A DNA stretch of 64,000 nt, from NCBI GenBank assembly GCA_947471745.1, contig CANJKZ010000777.1, forward strand, positions 930,001-994,000, read 5' to 3'. The notes beneath the pieces were generated by a model. It was not told the DNA's origin. It did not search any database and saw only the letters and a program-made list of their open reading frames with translations. The number at the start of each line of letters is the position of its first letter. Position 1 is the first letter of the stretch. Shown in pieces: positions 32,992-45,180 of this stretch. The stretch comes from Closterium sp. Naga37s-1 (Eukaryota > Streptophyta > Zygnematophyceae > Desmidiales > Closteriaceae). Made by a program: the position numbers and the translations under genes.

Positions 32992-34121
32992 TTACTGTTT
33001 TGCTGTGAACGAGGCACCACAGCCACACGATGAAGCAGAGTTGGGATTGCTGATCACCTGCAAACCAGGATAGGAGGACATAACAGCGTTACATACCACA
33101 TGCATGGAATGCAATCTGGTGGAAAGCACGTACTTCCAATGTACTCACCTGAAAGGAAGAACGAATGAGTTCGTCAGTAAAGTCCACAGTGGCGCCATCC
33201 ACAAAAAGCAGAGATACGTTGTCTACCACCAGCCTTACTCCGTCACGCTCGAAAATGCTGCACAGGAAATTGATGAGGGCAACTCAGCACAGGGGATTAG
33301 CAACAACTAGTCCGCCTCATCTAAGGGAAGAAAGAGATCATGGGGGTATTCTAAAGATGGGCTAACACTACACGCCCAGATTCCCCAGAAAAGGCCATTG
33401 CTTGAGAGGAGCTTACCTATCCTCAGCAGTGACCTTGTCATCCAGAGTGAAGATGTACTGGAACCCAGAACAGCCACCTCCCTCCACGGTCAGTCTTAAA
33501 CACACGTCACGCCCTTCCTCTTTAATAATCTCAGCCAGTCTCTGCTCAGAAAGCAAACAGACAAAAGGTCCATCCAACACTCATCGCTTGGACTTCTCTT
33601 CGCCTGAGCTTAAACACAAAAAGCGACCTGAACTACTCAAAGACGTTGGTACTCATATGGTCACAAGACGAGCAGAGCATGAAAATACTCACTTCCGCGC
33701 ATCTGTCGCTGAGGATCACCGTTTCCTGTGGCTTTTGCGTCTGTCGCACCACCTCACTGCTCATACGCCTCATCCCGCTAACTACCATCCTCGTGCCCGT
33801 TTCCTGGCGGACGCTCTGTACATTACAGGGTGGCGGGTGGTTCTGGCGTCCCAACAACGAAAACGAAGGTACGTGATAACGTCGTTGCAAGCACCCCACC
33901 GCAATCGAGCTGAGAGCTGGCAATTCTGCAGATCGGACGAAAGGCGACCGCGTATAATGTTCCCTTAGGGGTGCTGCGGCTGCTGCGGATCCTGCTGCGA
34001 GTGATGCACGCGCGGATTCCGCTACAATTGGTGCTGCTGCAAGCGACGTGCTATCCAGCGCTGCGCCTGATGCAGCTGCGAGCAACCTACGTGAGGCGGA
34101 AAGGACCCGCACGCTCCTCAT
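32992..34121 (-). CDS. ISCA2: Iron-sulfur assembly protein IscA-like 2, mitochondrial
   Basis: There are four exons: 33693-34121, 33417-33541, 33149-33257 and 32992-33057. They join in phase to 729 nt, 242 aa plus stop. Exon 1 encodes an Arg/Ala/Ser-rich presequence (about 125 residues, [19 protein letters not shown]...) typical of mitochondrial import, followed by [11 protein letters not shown]. The A-type domain follows: [10 protein letters not shown], then [17 protein letters not shown] with the first conserved Cys, [20 protein letters not shown], and the C-terminal CGCGASF with the other two. These three Cys are the Fe-S ligands of A-type carriers. ISCA2 with ISCA1 and IBA57 serves maturation of mitochondrial [4Fe-4S] proteins. 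The presequence is longer than usual. The gene is divergent from the CBE1-like gene, 834 bp away. Confidence 0.92.
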
Positions 34122-34955
34122 TTCTAGCGCACTATGGATTGTACGGAAAGCAAAGAATTCGGAAAAAGACGCCACAGGAGCAAGAAGCGCACCCTCGGGC
34201 TCTTGCCGGGCTGCAGACAGAGACCACACCCCACGCGACGAACAGTTCGTGACGAGTTGCTTGCATACCTTCGATTCCTGAATGCCTGCACTGGAATGGA
34301 ACGAAAGTGGGTTATGTTCGTGTATGTACGTGGTGCCCAAAGTGCTGTCTGCTCCGAGACAGGTCGGTACCCGTTAAGAGAGTATATGAACTGGAGAACA
34401 CTTATGGTATGCATACAGAATATATTAAATGGAACCATGTATTTACTGTCAATGACTGAAATATGTGACTAAATAAGGAGGTTGCACCCTTCCATAGTCA
34501 TGAAACAGCTATGGCTATAGGTTGTTTGCTTCGGAAATTCATACCTCCGGTCATTGGTCAAATGCCTTGAGATGTGGTCTGGAAGCCCAACAATAGGCAG
34601 TTCGTGTTGACAGACCTGGTTCGGCACCCTACACGAACCTGAGCTGAACTTGACGCTTTGCGATGCGAACTTCAGCTGCAACTCCCTGCTGGAGTGCTCA
34701 TCCAGTCCACAGCAGCCAATGAGCAGCCAGTCTCATCCACAACAAATTCCGTTGCCATGCCATTCCATTCCATACACATTTCATGTCTCCCATTTCAGCA
34801 GTAGCCATGGCCAAAACCGTCTCATGGTTCCTCCAGATTTCATAAATTAGTGGTCGTATTTGTTATCTAGATTTTTGCAATCCGCTGTTTCCCTGAGGGT
34901 AGGTCTCGCTGCGTTCTTGCTGAGATCTGGCCGTTGCACACTTTAGCTTTCAACT
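34122..34955. promoter_or_regulatory. Divergent intergenic region (ISCA2 / CBE1-like)
   Basis: The two genes are transcribed away from each other, so this 834-bp stretch must hold both promoters and 5' UTRs. I see no convincing core element and no extra gene. Confidence 0.45.
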
Positions 34956-35603
34956 ATGAGTTCTGCGGGAGCGGATTCAGCTGTAGCGCCTGATGGAGCC
35001 GAGAATTCAAGGTAGGTCCCATGATCCGTTTGCTTGCTAGTCCTGCCTATGGCTTCATGGATCTCTGTAGTCTTAATCTCATCCCAATTTGGTTTCGAAA
35101 CGACTTGATTTTGCTTTTCCTGCGACATGCATGAGCAGGGCTAGGAAGACGTACACAACCAGCCAGCTGCAGTCTCTCTCGGAGTTCCCAAGGTGCAAGG
35201 AACCGCCTTCAGGATTCGATCCGTCGCCATGGAGGTAAGCCGAGCGGAATCAGGGAGTGTTTCTGTTTTCTCTACTTCTTTCTTTAGTTCCTCCTAGCAC
35301 CATTTTATGATGTACGATCCGGCAACCGTTGCAGATCCGGTATTTGTTTTCCACAGGATATCTGACAGCCCATTTTTTTCCGTTTCCAGGGTATTGATGC
35401 AGGGATTTGTTCCGGTCCCTCAAGGCGTTCATGGGCCACCTCGCCGCGACTGGAACAAGTACGCAGCCACGTCATTCTGTTGATCTTCCGTGAATTCTCT
35501 TCCTCATCTGCTTCGACCGAATGACTCGAACCTGCTTGTCATCTTCTGGTTCCGTCCAATCCCTCGTCGTTTGTTTCTGTTCCATCAACAAGTTCTGACT
35601 CTC

Positions 35604-35693
<90 letters not shown>

Positions 35694-38600
35694 AACCTTA
35701 CGCTTGACTTATCAGCCAAGGCCGGTCACCACAGGCATACGAAGGGCCCGAATGGGGGAGAGACGGGCGGAGGTATCCCGGGGGAACCCCTCCGTACAAC
35801 GGCCCGGGGCCAGGAGGCCGCGGCGGTGGCCGTCCGATCCTGGACAAAGCCGGAGGCAAATTTCCTGGCGATGGAGCTTTTCCCGCAGCCCCTGGCCAGC
35901 CTGGTCAGGTTCTGAACCGGACCCAAGGACAGGGCCAGATGCAGAGTCAAGGAGGGGAAGGTGTGGATCAGCGTGCGGGTGGTCGCGTTGTGCCTGGCGG
36001 TCTTCGCCCTCAGGCAGCCGGAGCTTCAATTGCAGGTGCAGCAGGTGCAGGTGGTGCTGGAGTTGGGGTTGGTGCGGGCCCGCCTGGGGAGAAGGAGCGT
36101 GCCGTCGTCACGAGGCTGCAGCCCGGCTGGAAGACAGGTGAGCTCGTCACGCCTTGTCGTCAAAAGTGAGACGTTTTTTCAGGCGCCTCAAAAGTGCGAA
36201 GCTTCTGTAACGTGCCGTCAATCAGTGGCAGTCTTCCAGGAAGACTGGTGAGCTCGTGACGCCACTGATACCGTCTGGTTTCCTCTCACAGGCTACTCGT
36301 TTTGTTTCCATGCAATTCCACCATTCGCCACTCGTGAAAGTCGGATCGCCGTAGGACTTTATCTGGTTCGTCTCGTTCTCCCACCTTGACTCTCCAACGT
36401 TGACGAATTCGTCTTTCTCCCTTGATTGTGACACACTACTTCTGAGTATTGCCACGTGAACAGACAGATGCATACCTACCCTATCCTACCTTCATGCCTC
36501 CCTACTCCGTCCAGACACGAATTCCCGCTCGCATTTCTTCGAGCAGCGTCCCTTTCCCGACCGAGCTCTTTCCACGGGCAACAACAGCAGCAGCACCAGC
36601 AGCAGCACCAGCAGCCAAGCAGGATGGAGCAAGGACTCTACCGGACCCTCCCCCTCCGCCTTTCCGTCGTCGTCCTCCGCCTCCTCGTCCACCGGTCCCC
36701 CTGCCAGCCGGGCTTCTGACGCGAGCAGCAGCTGGAGAGCAGGCGGCGCAGGGGGAGCAGGCGCAGGCGGAGGCGGAGGCAGAGGTGGAGGGGGGGGAGG
36801 AAGCGGAGGAGGGGGGAAAGCTGACGGCGCCGCTGCTGGTTCTGGCGGTGATTTCGGTCCTGGGACCAGACCGTACGGTGGTGCGTATGGTGCTCCGCAT
36901 GCTGGTCCGCAGGGGGGATCGTACGGTAGACCATATGGCGCTGCCAGTAACGCGTATGGCCCGGATAAGCCCAGCAGTGACGGTGCTCCGCCAGTGTTTG
37001 AGGGGCCTGTCCCAGGGTATGGGCTTAGGAGCAGGTACCAGCCTGCGGGTATGCTTGGCAGGGGCGAGAGAGGAGGGGGAAGCGGGGGCGGCAGGGGGTG
37101 GGAACGAGGTGGAGGAGAGAGGGGAGGAGGGTATGGGCGGGGTTTGGGGGCGCGAGGATTTGGGGGTGGTATGGGGAGGGGAGGAGGTGGCGGTGATGGC
37201 GGATATGCTCCTGGTGCTGCCCCCAGACAGAGGCCACGAGGAGAGGATGACTCTGCACGCAAGGTGCGGCTTGCATGCAAGAGCTATGCAGAGCAGAGCA
37301 CTTGTTTTGCTGATTGTTTTCACGCACGAAGCAACCAACCGCCTCGATTGTTCTGGTGATATGCGTGGTTGGTTGGTTGCTTCTCTCCATGCTTGCTTGC
37401 TTGCTTGTGTGCCTGCCTTCTTCCTTGCTTGCATGCTTGCTTGCATTCGTGCTTGTGTGCTTGTGTGTATGCATGCGTGCTTATGTGTATGTATGCATGT
37501 GTGCGTGCGTGCATGATTGCGTGAATGCAGCCGTACGTGCCGGGAGCGCCGCTGATGGTGGAGGACTCGTTCAACGACGAGACGTTTGGAGGGAGCAGCA
37601 GAGATGCCAGGCGGATGGAGGAAGAGAAGAGGCGTCGCGGTGAGCCCCATCGTTTCTCCAATCCCCTTCTCCCGTCCCAACGTCTCTCTTGACACTCTAA
37701 TATTTTTTTTCCTGCGTTTTTGTCTCTCCACGCCTTTCCCTGTTGTGTTTCATTTTGTCTCTGATTACCCTCCCTCCCCTTCGTCCCTCTGTTCTCACCT
37801 TTCCTCTCGCTTGGCCTGCTTCCTTTCTTGCCAGTTCCCGTTCGTCACCCAATCTTCTGACGCGCCTGCCCTCTTTTACCCCATCCCTTCTTCATCCTTC
37901 TCTCCTCTCCTCCGTTTTCACCTCCCTCCTGCCTCCATCGCCCCGCCTTCCATCCAAGCAGAGGAGTTTGAGCAATTCCGCAGGGCGCAGCACCAGAAGC
38001 AGGCAGGCGGGCCACAACCACCGGGACCCCACGCCCTCTTTCCCCTCACCTCCACCACCACCACAGCCGCTACAGCTGCTACAGCCGCCACAGGCGCAGG
38101 AGCCCCTCACGCGGCCCCTCACAGGGCGCCGCTGTCTCAGGCAGAGCTGCAGCGCAGGAGGCACGACGAGGACTCTCTCTGGGACTCCCCTGCCCTCTCA
38201 GCGGAGCAGCAGGGGCGTTCCGCGTATCCAGACGACGCAGCAGCTGAGCAGGAGGACGAGTCAGAGCCCCTCGCATCGCCCCGTGCCACAGAGGATTCGG
38301 ATCTGGATGTGAAGGATGTGCAGTCAGGGGGGGCATTGGCGGCAGGGCTGGCGCCGTCTGTGGCGGCGCTCATGGGCCTGGCGCCCGCAGCTCCGCCTGG
38401 CTTTCCCGCTGCTGCTGCGCTGGGGATGAATGCACCCGCTGCTGCTGCTGCTGCTGCTCCTGCTCCTGCTGGTGCGCCTGGGGTGGGTAGGTCTGCAGGT
38501 GGCGGAGGGGGCGAGGGAGAGAATCTGGTGGCGTGGCTGGGAGGGATCATGGCTGGAGCAGGCGCTGGTGCGGGTGCTGGTGCAGGCGCTGGTGCGGGTG

Positions 38601-41600
38601 CTGGTGCAGGCGCGGGTGTTGGTGACGGTGCTGGTGCTGGGGGAACGGTGGTGGCGCACTCTTTGAGTGGGCTTGCTCCTCCTGGGATCCCACCTGCCTC
38701 TGCGTCTCTCTCACTGGAAGACGTTGAGAGGGAGTTGCAGCAGTCAGCGCGTGGGGATGAACTCAAGGATCAATTCAAGGATCAATTCAAGGAAGACCGT
38801 GAGTGTGAGCCCAACACGCCCGCGGGCGTGCTTGTGTCGAGTGACGAGAGCGGTGGTGTTGACATGGGGAAGGGAGGAGGAGGGGAGGCAGGGCAGCGTC
38901 TCTCTGTGAGCGATCTGTTTGCTGGGTCTGGGTCTGGGTTGCTGTTAGCAGGGGCTGAGATCGCAGCAGGAAGAGGAGGAGGAGGAGGAGGGGACACGGT
39001 GGGTGGGTGGCCGGCATTGTCTGGACGTGTAGCTCTTGCGTCAGACCTCGAGGCAGATGCTGGGGTAGGCACATCTGGGATGGATTCTGCTGCAGCTGTG
39101 AACGATCCCGTTAAAGTCGATGCCATAGATGCTTCTGCAGTGAGAGTGGTGGTAAAGGCTCCCATGTCTCCCTCCCCCGCCCACCCTCCCATTCCTGAAG
39201 GGTCTACCTCCCCCAGCTGGTCCCTGCCTCCAGAATCATCCCTCTTCGGTCCCTCCCCAGACAAGCAAACCAGATTATCCGCAGAAGTAGAAGCAGCAGC
39301 GTTTACAGATGCCACAGCTGCAGCTGTTGCCCCTGACTTGCTGCTTGATCCCTCGTCTTCTTCAGCTGCCGAAGCCACTTCTGCTCTTTCCAAGCTGCTT
39401 GCTGGCAGTGGCAGCGGCAGCACCACCAACAGCAGTAGTGGCCCAGGCACCGGCACGGGCATAGGCAGCGGCGGCGCTGCTTTTCAGCAGCGCGGAATCT
39501 GGGGAGGGATGGGCTTTGGCGCGCTTTTGGCTGGGGGTGCAGCCGGCACCTCAGCGTTCTCTTCCGGTCAGGCCAGTCAAACCGGTCTTGACTGGTCGTC
39601 TGGGCCTCTTGGCTCCGCAACAGCAACGTGGGGGACAGTAGGGTCCGGGAAAGGGTTTATGGAGGGTACGGCAGGGAGGGAGTGGGGCAGTGCGGAGGGT
39701 TCTGCAAGCAAGAGTGGGGGGAAAGAGAACGGGTTTGACTCGTCTTTGACGTCTGCTGCTGCCGCTGCTGCTGCTGCGGAGGCTGCTGCTGGTGCTGCTC
39801 TGCTGTGGGGCGAAGGGGCAGAGGTGAGGGGGACACCAGAGGCATTGTTGGAGCTGATGCGAGGGGAGAAGAAGGGGCAGCAGCAGGCAGGCGGTGGTGG
39901 TGCTGTGATGGATGAGAGCTCTCAGGAGGGGTTGTCTGGGTTTGTCGGGAATGGAGTGGGAGTGGGAGTGGGAGGGGGAGGGAGGGAGGGCAAGGGCGGG
40001 AGTGGTGACCCATCGAGTGGAAATGGTGTGTCGCTTCTGACGCAGCTGTTCACGAATCCCAAGAGCTATGAATCGGTGCGTGGGTTGCTGAGTATGAGTC
40101 GAATCGTTGAGTCTTGTCGACCTTCTACTGACGGCCTCCAACCTCATGTTGTTGTCAAGCCAACAATGGAATCAAGAAGCTAACAGATAAGCCAACATAT
40201 ATCGGCCTGCTACTTTAATCGTTGGCTTCTCTGCACCCATCCCTGCTTCCTTGCTCTCCATTCACTGTTCTTCTTTTTTAACACAAGTGCTCTTTTTTGA
40301 AACGTCTCAAGTGGACCTGATTCTCTCCCATGCCCACTTGTGTGGTGCACTTGGTGCCATGTCTGTCCGTCTGTGGTGACTGGCAGAGCACATTGGGAGA
40401 GGGGGAGACGCTGGGGGCGAGGCTGGCAAGCATTCAGAGTACCCTGCACCATGCCACAGTTGCGCAACAGCCGGGTATGTCCCACTCGCTCCTGCCTCGA
40501 ATCTTGAGTTGACAAAATCATTGTCTCATCAGACACTGGGGGCGAGGCTGGCAAGCATTCAGAGTGCCCTGCACCATGCTACAGTTGCACACAGCCGGGT
40601 ATGCCTCACGCTTACTTGCTTTGTGAATCTTGGCTTTTGCCAGAGCCTTTTGCCAGACTTCTGCTTATGTCTGCAGTGTGATTTGCCCCTGCGTTCGTGC
40701 ACCCTACCTGATTTCTCCTGCATTCACTCCTAGAACTTGACAACCACCATGACCAACGCCACTGGGAGGAATGTGAGCTTGGAAACCACTGTCAAGGACA
40801 CCTATGTTGATGTTACTTCTGAGAATTCTCAAAAGTAACATCAACATCGCTTGGAAGCCACCGTCAAGGACACCAAAGATGGCTTGGATCGGGTGGGCCG
40901 ATGATTTCTTAGGCGAGCCACTTTCGTAGCCGACAAGTATTTTGATTTGAGTCGACTCGTTTTGAGTTTATTCAAGATCGTGAGCTTGGAAACCAACTCA
41001 AAACGAGCTTGGAAACCACTGCCATCAAGTACACCAAAGATGGGTTAGAACCCCATGCGTTTCTCTTTTGAATCCCACAACCCGCCCCCCTCCTTCCCCC
41101 CCCCCCCCCCCCCCTCCCCCCCTCTCTCCCTCCCGGCCCCCCTTAGCAGGCAGGCAGTCAGGCATCCCTCTCCTCAGCCCACGATGCAGCAGAAATTGAG
41201 TCACTTTTAATGGCTCTCTCCCAGCAAGCTGCTCATTTCTCTCTCTATCACCCCTTCCCTCCCTACCCAATTCTTCTTTCCCCACTGGCCCCTTTGCAGG
41301 CACTCAGGCATCCCTCCCCTCAGCCCACGATGCAGCAGAAATCGAGTCACTCCTAGAGGCTCTCTCCCAGCAAGCTGCTCCGTCCGCTGCTGCAGCTGCA
41401 AGCGGCAGGGGAGCAATCTCTTCAGCTGCTGCAGCTGCTCCCACCTCTACCTCTGTGGTAACCAGCGTTAATACTAGTGACTGCAGCAACCGCGGTGGCA
41501 GCAGCGCTGGTGCAGGCTTTGGCAGTGGTTTTCAGAGCAGGAGCATACCCCTCTCTACCCTCTTTTCTCCCGATCAAGCCACACATTCAGCATCCGTGCC

Positions 41601-43690
41601 TATGGCTTCTCAACCTACAAGCACAAGAGGCAGCAGCACCGGCATTGACAGCACCACCGGTGGCAGCAGGCGCGGAAGGGCAGCAGCAGGGGTTTGGAAC
41701 CAGGCCGGGCCAATGCACTCGCAAGAAATCCCACACGTGTACTCAGTGTCTGCTCCTCCGGAGCTTGGACCACCCTCCCGCTCGGCTGTCCCTCTGGTGC
41801 CTGTGCCACCCTCGTCAGGTCTGCCCGTACCTCTGCCCATGCCTGTGGGTCCGAGTCTGGAAGACATTGAGAGAGGGGGAGGCGGGACTGGTGGCGGTGC
41901 TGCTGGAATCTCCCTGCCGTTTCCTTTCCCCTTGTCCTCCCAGGGTCCTCCAGACCAGCTCGTGGAAGCAGAGCAAGGGGCAGGAGGGGGCTTAGGAGGG
42001 AGGGCAGGGGTGGGAGGTGGGGGCGGGTCGCTGCCATTCCCTTTCCCCTTGTCCTCCCAGGGTCCTCCAGACCAGCTCGTGGAAGCAGAGCAAGGGGCAG
42101 GAGCGGGCTTAGGAGGGAGGGCAGGGGTGGGAGGCGGAGGGGCGCCGCTGCCAGCGATGCCGTCGGCAGTGCAGTGGCAGAGCCTGGAGGAAATAGAGGC
42201 GTCACTGCTGCAGTCAGCAGAAGGGCAGGAGCAGAGGCAAGGGCAAGGGCAGGGGCAGGGGCGGGATGAATACGTGGAAGCTTCGAGCTCAGAAAACCCT
42301 CATGCGCCTGGTTTGGGGCAGCTGTTGGTGCCTGGACTGCTGGCTGCTGGTGAAGGTACGGGTCAAGGGGGGAATGGGTCTGGCAGTGGCGCGCCGGGAG
42401 GGGCCTCTGCTGCTTCTATGCATCTGCTGTCATTGCTGACTGGCGGGGCACAGGTAGGAGCGGGAGGTGGGACTGCAGGTGGAGGAGGAGGAGGAGGAGG
42501 AGGGGATGTTGGGGCAGAAGCAGCTGCAGGAGAGGCAGCTGATGGTTTTGTTGCGAGTACTGGGGGTTCTGTGGTAGTGCGGGCACAGGAGGGCAAGAGC
42601 AGTGCGACTAGTGGTGGCGACTGTAGCAACGGCTATGTGTGTGGGCATGAGGGCGTGTCTGGCAATGCAGATTCAGATGCAGATGCTGGTGTCGAGTCTG
42701 TTAGTAGGAAGAAGGAAAGGGCATCGCCTGTTGGTGCTCCTGCTTCAGCTAAGGAGGTGGCAGCAGTTGCTGCTGATAAGCAGATAGCACCTGGCGCTGG
42801 TGATAGCAGTGCAGCGTTTGTTGGTGATAAGCAGAGTGCAGCAGGCGCCGTTAAGCAGAACGCCACAGGCTCTGGTGTAGAGCAGACAGGAGCAGGTGCT
42901 TCTGAGACTGCAAATGCAGGTAGTAAGAGCGGGAAGGAGAAGGGTAATAAGGAAGCAGGCAAAGAGGCGGGTCAACAGCCCTCGTGTGAGGAGAAATTTG
43001 CTGTAGTAGCAAAGAGTTTGGCTGTAGCAGCAGATTGGACAGTCGATGGAGATACCTCACCAGCAGCAGCAGCAGCAGCAACCGCCGCAGCAGCTACAGC
43101 AGCAGGAGTAGAAGGGCGAGGGGGGGCGGAAAGAGATGGTAAAGGTTCGGTTGATGCGGTGCAAGGGAGGAAGGAGATGGCGAAGCAGGAGCCTCGGCAG
43201 CAGCAGGTGCAGAAGCCTGGTATTGTGAAGCGGTTGTTTGGGTTCTTCCAAAGCTCCCCTGCGCCTCCTGCACCACCTGCTGCTGGTTCTTCTGCTGCTG
43301 CTGCTGGGGCTGAGGAGGAGCCGAAGCATCCAGGGAAGGACACGTCTGTTGAGGATAGCAATGTGGAGAGGGATGAAAAGGGAGAGGAGTTTGTTCTGGG
43401 ACACGAGAGCGATAGAAAGGAGGAGCAGGGGAAGGCTGCTGGTGAAGGGAACGCGTTGAGCAGCAGCAGTGAGGGTGTGGGTGAAAAGAAGGCAGTGGAG
43501 ACTGACACTGGTGGGGTGCAGAGTGGTGCTGAGGCGGTACAGATGGGTGGAGAGGAAGGGGGCTTTGGGGGGCAGAAAGAGCAGGATGGAATGGCAAGCG
43601 TGCAAGATACAGGCAGCCAAGGAAAGCGATCGGGCAATCATAACACGGAAGAGCAAAACGAGAAGCAGCAGCAGATGCAGCAGCAGCGGG

Positions 43691-43739
<49 letters not shown>

Positions 43740-44796
43740 CTCCCCTCCCTCGCTCCCAATGCCGTTCCCAGTGCACCCATCCATGTCCCCTTCTCCACAG
43801 CCCCATCCTCCCCTTATGCATTCTCTCCCGCACTTGATGCACCCGCCGCAATCCATGATGATGCACCCATTCTCGCAGCAGCCGCCTTTTACTGACATGC
43901 TTCAGAAGGCAGGTGATTCCCGCCCACATGCTGTGCCTGGTAGTGCCCTACCGCCCTGGCTCCCTGTCGAGCCAGGTCGACCTCCCGATTACCAGCAGCA
44001 GCAACAGGACCAGCAGCAGCACAACCAGCAGCAGCACCAGCAGCAGCAGCAGCAGTACCAGCAGCAACAGCAGCAGCAGCAGCAGCAGCAGGAGTACCAG
44101 CAGCAACAGCAGCAGCAGCAGAATCAGCAGCAGCAGCAGCAGCAACAGTTGCCTCCCCATGCACCTATCCAACAGCACCCAGGACTCATCTCCTCTCCCT
44201 TCCCGCCTGGCATGCCATTCCCCACCATCCCGCCGCCAGGTCTCCCCCCTCCTCCTGGCATGTACCCACATGCCATGCATCCCCATGCCAGAGGCCCATT
44301 CGCATTCCTGCCTCACCACTTATCTCCGCATCCCCCCAACCACTCTTCCGCCTCCCCTTTCTCCTCCCCTCCCCCGTTCCCTGGCGCCCACCCCCCTGAC
44401 CGCCCCCTTCTGCACTTCTTCCCCCCCCCTGGCAATTCCCCCAGTCGCCTCCCCCATGGCCCCCTTCCCCCTCAAGAGTTCCCTCCTCACAGCATGGGTT
44501 CTGCACCGCACTCCACCGCCCCTCACCCCTCTCCACTTCATACTGTATCAGGAGCCAGCCGTTCAGTCCTGGAATCATCCCCCCCTCGTGAAGGTGACTC
44601 AACTGCTTTCAGTCAAGCAAGTCACGCAAGTCAAGGGGAGCGAGCAGGAGAGGGAGTAGGAGGAGGGGAAGGGGGAGCGGCAGCAGCAACAGGGGCGCTT
44701 CTTTCAACGCCGCATACCCAGCAGCATCCCCAGCAGAATTCCCAGCAATTCGCCTCACACTTTCTGCACACCCCACCCAGGCAGCAGCAGCAGCTT

Positions 44797-44832
<36 letters not shown>

Positions 44833-45180
44833 CAGCAGCAGCAGCATCAGCAGCAACAGCAACAGCATCAGCAGTCTGGCGTTCAGTCTGCTCCTGCTAC
44901 TCCAGGGCCCTCTCTACACACACCCCATGCACCCATGCCATTCGCCCATCCCCACAGCCCCTTCAACCATCACCACCCCCACCTGCTGCATCCCGCTCTG
45001 GCCTACTCTCCCGTCCGATCGCCCATGCATGCGCCCATGCACGCACCCGTGCCAATGCCCATGCCCATGCACATGCACATGCACATGCAGATACACCCTT
45101 CCATGCTGCCCCGTCCTGCAAGCCCCTCTCCCCCTCCCCACGCCTCTGCTCCCGCAGCACCCACTCATCTCCCCAGTTAG
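34956..45180 (+). CDS. CBE1: CBE1/4E-T-like eIF4E-binding protein, greatly enlarged (2527 aa)
   Basis: There are nine exons: 34956-35011, 35139-35234, 35390-35458, 35716-36137, 36515-37263, 37531-37639, 37962-40075, 40387-40474 and 41300-45180. All introns are GT-AG and phases agree, giving 7584 nt. Recognition rests on plant CBE1-like blocks: the N-terminal KTYTTSQLQSLSEF followed by FDPSPW; the Gly/Arg-rich middle; VEDSFNDETFGGSS with a following EEEKRRR; EEFEQFRRAQHQKQ; and SLEDVERELQ / SLEEIEASLLQSA repeats. CBE1 binds eIF4E and the cap complex and affects translation or mRNA fate. The presumed eIF4E site has Y-X4-L but Gln where a hydrophobic residue is usual. The protein is more than twice the length I recall for flowering-plant CBE1 because of Gly, Ala, Gln and Pro tracts. 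Exon 4 follows a very long TC tract. Family call good; function inferred. Confidence 0.82.
35606..35697 (+). repeat. (TC)n microsatellite in the branch/pyrimidine region of CBE1 intron 3
   Basis: About 90 bp of almost uninterrupted TC dinucleotides end roughly 20 bp before the exon 4 acceptor (TTATCAG at 35,715), so the repeat forms the polypyrimidine tract. Length changes here could affect splicing. Confidence 0.9.
37380..37525 (+). repeat. TTGC/GCGTGT-rich simple repeat in CBE1 intron 5
   Basis: A degenerate run of CTTGCTTGC and GTGCGTGC units fills the intron just before exon 6. It is low-complexity and non-coding. Confidence 0.7.
40533..41235 (+). repeat. Ghost copies of CBE1 exon 8 and exon 9 start in intron 8
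   Basis: 40,533-40,604 repeats exon 8 (GGGGGCGAGGCTGGCAAGCA onward) with its donor-like GGGTATG. About 41,150-41,235 repeats the first 85 bp or so of exon 9, including the CAGCCCACGATGCAGCAGAA block. Both are diverged by several substitutions. The real exons were chosen because only they join in frame to the flanking exons. Confidence 0.85.
40777..41030. repeat. Triplicated intron segment with palindromes between copies
   Basis: GCTTGGAAACCACTGTCAAG-type sequence occurs at 40,777-40,802, 40,849-40,874 and about 41,006-41,040. Between copies 1 and 2 lies a 46-bp near-perfect palindrome (40,803-40,848) centred on GAATTC. Between copies 2 and 3 lies a GTCGAC-centred palindrome (about 40,936-40,952) and further inverted AACTCAAAACGAG / CTCGTTTTGAGTT. 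Confidence 0.85.
41912..42145 (+). repeat. 117-bp in-frame coding tandem duplication in CBE1 exon 9
   Basis: Two adjacent 117-bp copies (about 41,912-42,028 and 42,029-42,145) encode the same 39-residue segment, beginning SLPFPFPLSSQGPPDQLVEA. They differ at only a few bases, so the duplication is recent and preserves frame. Confidence 0.9.
43672..43735 (+). repeat. CAG/polyglutamine tract in CBE1 exon 9
   Basis: A CAG-rich run encodes polyglutamine. Further Gln tracts occur at about 43,996-44,150 and 44,784-44,875. Such tracts suit condensate-forming mRNA regulators, but that role is inferred only. Confidence 0.85.

Noticed and set aside
36492-37731. Long minus-strand frames opposite CBE1 exons (up to 409 codons)
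   Set aside because: They are antisense shadows of a GC-rich, repetitive coding exon and match no family.
41090-41125. Long C run in CBE1 intron 8 as a possible functional element
   Set aside because: It is a simple homopolymer, as also seen at 2796-2812 (G) and 29,089-29,108 (C); nothing specific beyond mutation-prone sequence.
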